Shown: piece after piece, positions 1-4,797 of the stretch
Numbering within the stretch: position 1 is the stretch's first letter
Layout of the letters: each line of letters starts with the position of its first letter
Origin: an uncultured Lachnospiraceae bacterium
Lineage (GTDB): Bacteria; Bacillota; Clostridia; Lachnospirales; Lachnospiraceae
Assembly: GCA_905199445.1 (NCBI GenBank)
Contig: CAJKGK010000046.1
Coordinates: 1-6,463, forward strand
Direction: 5' to 3'
Length of the DNA: 6,463 nucleotides
Position numbers and translations under genes: made by a program
Notes under the pieces: model-generated
What the model saw: the letters and a program-made list of their open reading frames with translations, nothing else
The model's database searches: none
Told to the model about the DNA's origin: nothing

Positions 1-50
1 GACACCGCCCTTTCACGGCGGTAACAGGGGTTCAAATCCCCTTGGAGTCA
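1..50 (+). tRNA. tRNA-Glu (anticodon UUC), 3' part only
   Basis: This is the 3' two-thirds of a tRNA cut by the left window edge. The anticodon stem is CCGCC (5-9) with GGCGG (17-21). It encloses the seven-base loop CTTTCAC, whose anticodon TTC (12-14) reads Glu codons. The T arm is AGGGG (26-30), loop TTCAAAT and CCCCT (38-42). The 3' acceptor strand is 43-49, with A50 as discriminator base. CCA is not encoded and must be added after transcription. The D arm and the 5' acceptor strand lie outside the window, so full cloverleaf pairing cannot be checked. Confidence 0.93.
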
Positions 51-53
51 TTT

Positions 54-84
54 TAATAAGAATTTCATACGGAAATTCTTATTA
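54..84 (+). other. AT-rich hairpin in the tRNA spacer
   Basis: A perfect inverted repeat lies between the two tRNA genes: arm 54-66 pairs with arm 72-84 around a five-base loop (67-71). The stem has 13 pairs but only two are G-C. It is followed by TTTG rather than a long T run. It may be a weak terminator, or a fold that guides RNase processing of a tRNA-Glu/tRNA-Cys precursor. The sequence does not decide between these. No clear separate promoter for tRNA-Cys was seen, which favours a processing spacer with read-through. Confidence 0.5.
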
Positions 85-105
85 TTTGTATATAAATGAA
101 TATAT

Positions 106-177
106 GGCGCAGTAGCCAAGTGGTAAGGCACCGGTCTGCAACACCGTTATCCACGAGTTCAAATCTCGTCTGCGCCT
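106..177 (+). tRNA. tRNA-Cys (anticodon GCA)
   Basis: A complete cloverleaf can be folded by eye. The acceptor stem GGCGCAG (106-112) pairs perfectly with CTGCGCC (170-176). The D stem is GCC (115-117) with GGC (127-129). The anticodon loop CTGCAAC (136-142) carries GCA at 138-140. The T stem ACGAG (153-157) pairs with CTCGT (165-169) around TTCAAAT. The discriminator base is T177; U73 is a known identity element of tRNA-Cys, which supports the call. The first pair of the anticodon stem (27:43, C131 against T147) is mismatched, leaving four pairs. CCA is not encoded. The gene closes the tRNA cluster, with a strong terminator immediately downstream. Confidence 0.97.
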
Positions 178-182
178 CTTTT

Positions 183-217
183 AAAGCCCAGAAATAGTTT
201 ATTTCTGGGCTTTTTTT
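183..217 (+). terminator. Rho-independent terminator of the tRNA cluster
   Basis: A 13-bp perfect stem (183-195 with 201-213) has the core AAAGCCCAGAAAT and a five-base loop. It is followed by an uninterrupted T run through 217. This is a textbook intrinsic terminator placed five bases after tRNA-Cys. It insulates the tRNA transcript from the amidohydrolase operon. Confidence 0.95.
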
Positions 218-259
218 ATAACTGTATGATTAAATATTCTCTATGAACGATGATTGGTA

Positions 260-288
260 TTGTGTGAAGATGAATGCTCTTTTATAAT
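260..288 (+). promoter_or_regulatory. Predicted sigma-A promoter of the amidohydrolase-kinase-regulator operon
   Basis: The -10 hexamer TATAAT (283-288) matches the consensus perfectly. A weak -35 candidate, TTGTGT (260-265), sits 17 bases upstream. Transcription would start near 295, giving a leader of about 20 bases before the ribosome binding site. The poor -35 is compatible with low basal expression or with help from an activator. The GTCATTTT box found upstream of the binding-protein gene was not found here. Confidence 0.6.
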
Positions 289-317
289 AGATATCATAAA
301 GCGGCAGGAGGTATATG

Positions 318-1958
318 ATGAAAATTTTTGTTTCTGGTATGGTTTATACAAAATCGGGAATGCGGGATGCATTTGTTGTAGATCAGGGGCGATTTATATA
401 CGTTGGAAACCAGGAAGAGGCTATGCGGTATGGGGGAGATGTGATTGACCTTGAGGGACGGTTTGTATGTGCAGGATTTAATGACTCTCATATGCATCTC
501 TTAAATTATGGCTATACGCTTGGTTGCTTTGACTTAAGTGAATGTACAGATGGTATGGAACATATGATTCATAGTTTTAGAAGTTTTGCAAATAAAATGA
601 AAAAACAAAAATGGATTGTTGGTCGAGGATTTAACCAGGATTATTTTCAGGATAGCAGGCGATTGCCTAATCGGTATGATCTTGATCAGGTGGACAGCGA
701 ACGCCCTGTGGTAGCCGTGCGGGCCTGCGGCCATGTCTGGGTTGTCAATTCACGGGCACTGGAACGCATTGATCTTACTCAAGTATCAAAGATAGAGGGT
801 GGTTTGGTGGATCGGGATCAAAACGGCTGTGTTCTTGGAATTTTCCGTGAAAATGCCATTAGCCTTATACAGGCACAGATGCCGTCATATTCGGTAGAGG
901 ACTTAAAAGAAATGATTGTCCGGGCGGCACATAAAGTCAATCAGTATGGTATAACATCTGTCCAAAGTGATGATTTTTGTGCTTTACCTGCAGTTTCTTT
1001 TGAAATGGTGATTGAGGCCTATCAATCATTGGTACAGGAGGGACGATTGACTGTGAGGGTTAACGAACAGTGCCAATTTACGAATCAAAGCCGATTCCAG
1101 GCTTTTTTGGACAAATATAAGGACAGTTTCGTTAGTGAAAAAGATAAAGGACAAGGTGTTGATGCCCCGTTTTTTAAATTAGGACCATTGAAAATTGTAG
1201 GAGACGGGTCCCTGGGTGCGAGAACAGCTTGTATGCTAAAGCCTTATCATGATGCACCAATGGAATCAGGTATAGAAATTTATAGTACGGACGAGCTGAA
1301 AACGTTGATTTCCATGGCCAGAAAAGAAAAAATGTCGGTATGTATACATGCCATTGGAGACCAAACAATGGAACATGTTCTGGATGCCTATGCGGCTGTA
1401 TTGACCGATAAAGAGGATCATCGCTGTGGAATTGTTCATTGTCAGATTATGACCCCTGACCAGTATGAACGTTTGGCACAGATGAGACTTTATGCCTATA
1501 TACAGTCCGTATTTTTGGACTATGATCAACAGATTGTAAAGGCGCGGGTTGGCCTGGAATCAGCTATGTCCAGTTATAATTTTAAGAAGATGCTGGATTT
1601 TGGAGTGAATGTATCAAATGGCTCTGATGCTCCGGTGGAAGACCCCAACCCTTTAAGAGGAATTCAGTGTGCTGTGACCAGAAAATCTCTGGATGGAAAA
1701 TATGGTCCTTATCTTTTGGATCAGGCGTTGTCTGTAGACCAGGCGTTGAATGCATATACATATGCAGGGGCCAAAGCTTCATTTGAGGAAAAGGCCAAGG
1801 GTGATATTTGCGAAGGTATGGCTGCAGATTTTACGATTTTGGAACAAAATCCCTTTACGGTTTTGGATGAAGAAATCGGGAAGATAAAAGTGTATGCAAC
1901 ATGGTTGAATGGACATTGTGTATATAGAAAGTCTTCGGCAGTTACAAGGGGGAAATAG
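318..1958 (+). CDS. YtcJ-like amidohydrolase (Amidohydrolase_3 family metal-dependent hydrolase)
   Basis: Predicted cytoplasmic metal-dependent hydrolase of the amidohydrolase superfamily, about 546 aa, normal for YtcJ-like proteins. It has no signal peptide or membrane segment. Visible landmarks (numbered from the ATG at 315) are the metal-binding HxH in FNDSHMHLL (H59, H61), RACGH (136-140), KIVGDGSLGARTA (293-305, with K293 a candidate metal-bridging lysine), IHAIGD (H345), VHCQ (H375), and GSDAPVEDPNPL (436-447, with D438 the likely catalytic or metal-binding Asp). The C-terminal YTYAGAKA and KGDICEGMAADFTILE strand returns to the small beta domain, as is typical. Family members include N-substituted formamide deformylase and many enzymes of unknown substrate, so the reaction (hydrolysis of an amide-type C-N bond) is inferred. 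The AGGAGG at 306-311 lies 6 nt from the ATG at 318 but only 3 nt from the ATG at 315, so 318 is preferred. It is first in the operon; its stop is 2 nt before the kinase ATG, implying translational coupling. Confidence 0.92.
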   Translation: MKIFVSGMVYTKSGMRDAFVVDQGRFIYVGNQEEAMRYGGDVIDLEGRFVCAGFNDSHMHLLNYGYTLGCFDLSECTDGMEHMIHSFRSFANKMKKQKWIVGRGFNQDYFQDSRRLPNRYDLDQVDSERPVVAVRACGHVWVVNSRALERIDLTQVSKIEGGLVDRDQNGCVLGIFRENAISLIQAQMPSYSVEDLKEMIVRAAHKVNQYGITSVQSDDFCALPAVSFEMVIEAYQSLVQEGRLTVRVNEQCQFTNQSRFQAFLDKYKDSFVSEKDKGQGVDAPFFKLGPLKIVGDGSLGARTACMLKPYHDAPMESGIEIYSTDELKTLISMARKEKMSVCIHAIGDQTMEHVLDAYAAVLTDKEDHRCGIVHCQIMTPDQYERLAQMRLYAYIQSVFLDYDQQIVKARVGLESAMSSYNFKKMLDFGVNVSNGSDAPVEDPNPLRGIQCAVTRKSLDGKYGPYLLDQALSVDQALNAYTYAGAKASFEEKAKGDICEGMAADFTILEQNPFTVLDEEIGKIKVYATWLNGHCVYRKSSAVTRGK

Positions 1959-1960
1959 CG

Positions 1961-3712
1961 ATGAATGCCGGAAAAAACAGCAGGGGCCAGTTGTATAAAA
2001 ATTTGTGGGGAAGAATTAGTTTTCGACTGATAATACTCACGGTCATTGTTTTTGTACCTGTACTTTTGATTTTAATTATTTATAATGTTCAAAATAATTC
2101 CAATGCAAGAGCTTCCATGATTGCTGAGAGCCGTAACGATTTGCAGGTTGCCGTTGGACAGCTGGATAATAATTTTGAGGTTGCCGAGGCGTTGCTTCGA
2201 ACGATTAATAATGAGTCGTCACTTTTGGACAGTATTCGGTATTATCGTAATGACGGTGATACGAAGAAAGAAGTGGAATACCGACAGGCTACAGCCTTGC
2301 TGGCCCAGCATTTAAGTGATGCTTTGTCAATTGCGGATGCATTAAAATATGCATTTATTTATTTCCCTGAACAGGATTTGTTTTATAACTCCGGTTTAAA
2401 AAAAGAAATGACAGATTACATATATGATTTGATGGATACAGAATCTTTGACCCAGTATAAAACAACATGGCGGCCGGTATGTCTCAAGGAAAATGAGTGG
2501 TATCTTTTAAGAATATGGCAGTATAACGGTTATATGATTGGTGCATGGTTTGTGGCGGATGATTTGCTGGAAACGATTCATATATCTATTTCTGAGGCGG
2601 ATCGGCTTCTGATTTCGGATAATTATGGAAACAGCTTAAATTCTTATGGAGACTATGAATGCTTTGAGCCCTATCAATGCGGGGATGTGGTGTCTCTGTC
2701 AGCAGAGGAAAAAAACAATGGCCAGACTTGCTGCGACAGATTTTATTATTTATATGAGCAGTCTGACAAGGCCCCGGTGCGGCTGGTGAAGCTTTTGAGT
2801 ACAAAAACCGTTGCACTTAACTCTGCGGGAATGATGATTGCGATTGTATGTACATTCACGGCATTTCTTATCCTTGTACTTTTATTTATTATATGTATAC
2901 GGCGGTGGATTTTAATGCCTCTGGGAAGAAGGATGGATGCCATGGTATTGATCAGAAGCGGAGATTTAAGCAAGCGTATGCCTGCAGAATCTGGGGATTG
3001 TACAGAATTCTATTCGATGAGTATGTTGTTTAACGAGATGATGGATCATGTCAATCAGTTGAAAAATGAAATTTATGAGGGACGGATTGAGCGTCAGAAA
3101 ATTCGTCTCGAATACCTTCAGAAACAGATTCAGCCTCATTTTATTTTGAATACATTAAATACCCTGTATAACCATACAGAGGACGAGGTACAAAGAGATA
3201 TTATTTTGCTGATGACTCAATATTACAGGTTCGTTGTAAATGCTGACTCGAAATATGTTCTTTTGGGGCAGGAGCTGGACCATATAAGAAACTATTTGAA
3301 CTTGCAGAAGGTCAGATATCCATCGGCATTTGAATATGAGATTTATTGTGACAATGCATTGGAAATTGTACCGGTTCCGCCGTTTTTGATCGAAAGTTTT
3401 GTAGGAAACTCTATCAAACATGCGTTGAACTTTATCGACTGCGTCCATATTCGGATTGAGGCGGTACAGATTGATACCTTTAATATTCGTATAAGGATTT
3501 CCGATACAGGTGAGGGGTTTGATGAGGAGGTTATTGAAATGATCCAGGATTATCTTTCAGATAGAACAATTCACGAGGAGCTGGGCACCGGAATAAGAAA
3601 TTCCATTGAACGTTTGCGGTTGATTTACGGGAAAAAAGCAGGTTTTAGAGTTTATAATAATGAAATGGGCGGCGCAGTTGTGGAGATTGATCTGGCACTT
3701 CAGATGCCATGA
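1961..3712 (+). CDS. YesM-type sensor histidine kinase
   Basis: Membrane sensor kinase of 583 aa, a usual length for the YesM (His_kinase/LytS-like) class. A short basic N-terminus leads to TM1 (about 22-42) and a large extracellular sensing region (about 43-287, probably Cache-like, poorly conserved). TM2 (about 289-313) is followed by a HAMP linker (about 315-366). The phosphoacceptor motif is LQKQIQPHFILNTLN (386-400) with H393. The ATPase domain has the N-box FVGNSIKHAL (480-489, catalytic N483), the G1 box DTGEGF (515-520) and the G2 region GTGIRNSIERLRLIYG (542-557). The family usually has Glu just before the N-box Asn (VENSIK); here it is Gly482. The start is ATG 1961, with AAGGGGG at 1946-1952 lying 8 nt upstream and overlapping the end of the amidohydrolase gene. 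It should autophosphorylate and pass phosphate to the response regulator encoded 69 nt downstream. The ligand is unknown; relatives sense sugars or substrate-loaded binding proteins. Confidence 0.95.
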   Translation: MNAGKNSRGQLYKNLWGRISFRLIILTVIVFVPVLLILIIYNVQNNSNARASMIAESRNDLQVAVGQLDNNFEVAEALLRTINNESSLLDSIRYYRNDGDTKKEVEYRQATALLAQHLSDALSIADALKYAFIYFPEQDLFYNSGLKKEMTDYIYDLMDTESLTQYKTTWRPVCLKENEWYLLRIWQYNGYMIGAWFVADDLLETIHISISEADRLLISDNYGNSLNSYGDYECFEPYQCGDVVSLSAEEKNNGQTCCDRFYYLYEQSDKAPVRLVKLLSTKTVALNSAGMMIAIVCTFTAFLILVLLFIICIRRWILMPLGRRMDAMVLIRSGDLSKRMPAESGDCTEFYSMSMLFNEMMDHVNQLKNEIYEGRIERQKIRLEYLQKQIQPHFILNTLNTLYNHTEDEVQRDIILLMTQYYRFVVNADSKYVLLGQELDHIRNYLNLQKVRYPSAFEYEIYCDNALEIVPVPPFLIESFVGNSIKHALNFIDCVHIRIEAVQIDTFNIRIRISDTGEGFDEEVIEMIQDYLSDRTIHEELGTGIRNSIERLRLIYGKKAGFRVYNNEMGGAVVEIDLALQMP

Positions 3713-3755
3713 ATTGTTTCGGCGTTTTTTGTATCGTGAATTGTTCCGGCATTTT
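3710..3755 (+). repeat. Imperfect tandem direct repeat in the kinase-regulator gap
   Basis: TGAATTGTTTCGGCGTTTT (3710-3728) recurs as TGAATTGTTCCGGCATTTT (3737-3755). That is 17 of 19 positions identical, with a 27-base period and both differences transitions. The first copy begins with the kinase stop codon. The second copy contributes to a small hairpin (3747-3752 with 3758-3763, one G-U pair) just before the regulator's ribosome binding site. It may be a local duplication or a translation or transcription control element. No longer open frame runs through it. Confidence 0.6.
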
Positions 3756-3781
3756 GGATGCTGTGGAGGGAGATGTAATTG

Positions 3782-4594
3782 ATGAATATTAATATATTGA
3801 TTGTGGATGATGAGGCCTATTGTGCAGAAAAACTAATTGATGATATTGATTGGGATTCATTGGGGGTACATAAGGTATATTCAGCCTATTCGGCTAATCA
3901 GGCGATGAAAGTGCTTGAAGCGGAACCGATTCAGCTGTTGGTGTGTGATATTGAAATGCCTGGCGGCAGCGGTCTGGACTTGATTGAATGGATTAATGAA
4001 GGTTCTCGTTTAATTAATTTTTCTATAGAATGTTTGATTTTAACCTGTCATCCTGAATACGCATATATGAGAAAAGCGATGCAGCTGGGATGTTCGGATT
4101 ACCTTTTAAAGCCATTTAGAAGGGAAAGTATGGTGGAGGCGCTGACATCTCTGATTCAGAAAATAAAAGCAAAAGAAAAGGATACACAGCGGCCGTATAA
4201 GACGGAAGGAAAAGGCATTGGTGAGTATAGTGAACCGGACACTGTGATTGAACCGGACACAGAGGAGCATATAAGAACAAAGGTGATTCCTTATATTCAG
4301 CAGCATATTGCAACGCCGATTTCGGTTACGGAAATTGCCGAGGCGGTAAACCTGAATCCACAGTATTTGATGCGTTTGTTCAGACGGCAGATGGGCTGTT
4401 CCGTGATTCAGTATGTCACTAAATATAAAATGGAGCTGGCCAAGGACATGCTGATTCATACAGGTGCCAGTAATCCGGAAATTTCGGAAAAATTGGGGTA
4501 TCTGAATCCTTCCTATTTCCTGCGGGTATTTAAAGAAAATGAAGGGATGACACCCGGTGCTTTCCGTAAGAAATATAATATTTATAAAAATTAA
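3782..4594 (+). CDS. YesN-type response regulator with AraC-family DNA-binding domain
   Basis: Two-domain cytoplasmic transcription factor of 270 aa from the ATG, at the short end for YesN-like regulators, which often carry a longer middle region. The receiver domain (1 to about 128) shows the acidic pair D9-D10 in LIVDDE, phosphoacceptor D56 in VCDIEMPGGSG, T88 in LTCH and K110 in LLKPF, so all key residues are present. The linker (about 129-162) carries the small repeat EPDTVI-EPDTEE. The C-terminal AraC/XylS region (about 166-265) has two helix-turn-helix motifs: ISVTEIAEAVNLNPQYLMRLFRRQMG, then PEISEKLGYLNPSYFLRVFKENEGMTPGAFRK. Start: a TTG at 3779 would add one residue. GGAGG (3765-3769) is 9 nt from that TTG and 12 nt from the ATG, so the start is slightly uncertain; I chose ATG 3782. 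It is the obvious partner of the upstream kinase and the probable activator of the downstream binding-protein promoter. Confidence 0.94.
   Translation: MNINILIVDDEAYCAEKLIDDIDWDSLGVHKVYSAYSANQAMKVLEAEPIQLLVCDIEMPGGSGLDLIEWINEGSRLINFSIECLILTCHPEYAYMRKAMQLGCSDYLLKPFRRESMVEALTSLIQKIKAKEKDTQRPYKTEGKGIGEYSEPDTVIEPDTEEHIRTKVIPYIQQHIATPISVTEIAEAVNLNPQYLMRLFRRQMGCSVIQYVTKYKMELAKDMLIHTGASNPEISEKLGYLNPSYFLRVFKENEGMTPGAFRKKYNIYKN
4231..4260 (+). repeat. 12-bp in-frame direct repeat in the regulator linker
   Basis: TGAACCGGACAC occurs at 4231-4242 and again at 4249-4260, an exact repeat with an 18-base (six-codon) period. It encodes the doubled EPDT in the flexible linker between the receiver and DNA-binding domains. 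A recent slippage or duplication event in a permissive linker is the simplest explanation. Confidence 0.7.
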
Positions 4595-4611
4595 TGGATG
4601 AATGATGATGC

Positions 4612-4655
4612 GCTGTAAAAACCGGAAAAAATGACTTCGGTTTTTGCAGCATTTT
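4612..4655 (+). terminator. Probable terminator after the response regulator
   Basis: A 13-bp stem, GCTGTAAAAACCG (4612-4624) with CGGTTTTTGCAGC (4638-4650), has one U-G pair and a 13-base loop. It begins 17 bases after the regulator stop. Only a short ATTTT tract follows, so termination may be partial and some read-through into the binding-protein gene is plausible. The loop contains AAAATGACTT, which is the inverse of the repeat box downstream. Confidence 0.65.
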
Positions 4656-4663
4656 CATATAAA

Positions 4664-4694
4664 GTCATTTTAGGATATTATTAGGTCATTTTAG
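4664..4694 (+). promoter_or_regulatory. Predicted operator: two GTCATTTTAG direct repeats 21 bp apart
   Basis: The identical decamer GTCATTTTAG lies at 4664-4673 and 4685-4694, exactly 21 bp apart, or two DNA turns. Flanking bases partly match as well (TAAAG/TTAGG before, and TATT-like bases after). AraC-family regulators commonly bind direct repeats on one DNA face about 21 bp apart and bordering the -35 element. The second repeat ends 6 bases before the -35 hexamer, which fits an activator touching RNA polymerase. The adjacent YesN-type regulator is the natural candidate. Binding is inferred, not shown. Confidence 0.6.
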
Positions 4695-4700
4695 TTGATT

Positions 4701-4730
4701 TTTACAATAATTAAAGCATGATATTATAAT
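4701..4730 (+). promoter_or_regulatory. Predicted sigma-A promoter of the solute-binding protein gene
   Basis: A -35 TTTACA (4701-4706, five of six consensus bases) is separated by 18 bases from a perfect -10 TATAAT (4725-4730). Transcription would start near 4737, giving a leader of about 60 bases. That leader can form a small hairpin, ATGGTTT (4748-4754) with AAATCAT (4759-4765), or a competing pairing ACGATG (4745-4750) with CATCGT (4769-4774). Both lie upstream of the ribosome binding site. Confidence 0.75.
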
Positions 4731-4797
4731 TTTAACAACAAAGAACGATGGTTTAAAAAAATCATGAGCATCGTGCACAAATTTAGGAGGTATGATT

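Noticed and set aside
293..319. Possible pairing of ATCATA (293-298) with TATGAT (314-319) hiding the amidohydrolase start
   Set aside because: Six or seven weak A-U-rich pairs around a 15-base loop, with the first bases near the predicted transcription start; too weak to call a regulatory structure.
254..448. 64-codon plus-strand open frame overlapping the amidohydrolase start
   Set aside because: Its start overlaps the predicted -35 region and no ribosome binding site precedes it; the overlapping amidohydrolase frame is clearly the real one.
3155..3448. 97-codon minus-strand open frame within the kinase gene
   Set aside because: It lies entirely antisense to the conserved catalytic region of the kinase; the composition is that of an antisense shadow and no start signals are seen.
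3773..3778. ATG-TAA minimal start-stop just before the regulator
   Set aside because: It sits close to the ribosome binding site, but a two-codon frame of this kind arises easily by chance and nothing else supports a function.
4106..4459. 117-codon open frame on the minus strand across the response regulator
   Set aside because: It is a frame shadow of a clearly conserved regulator gene, with no ribosome binding site and no domain-like pattern.
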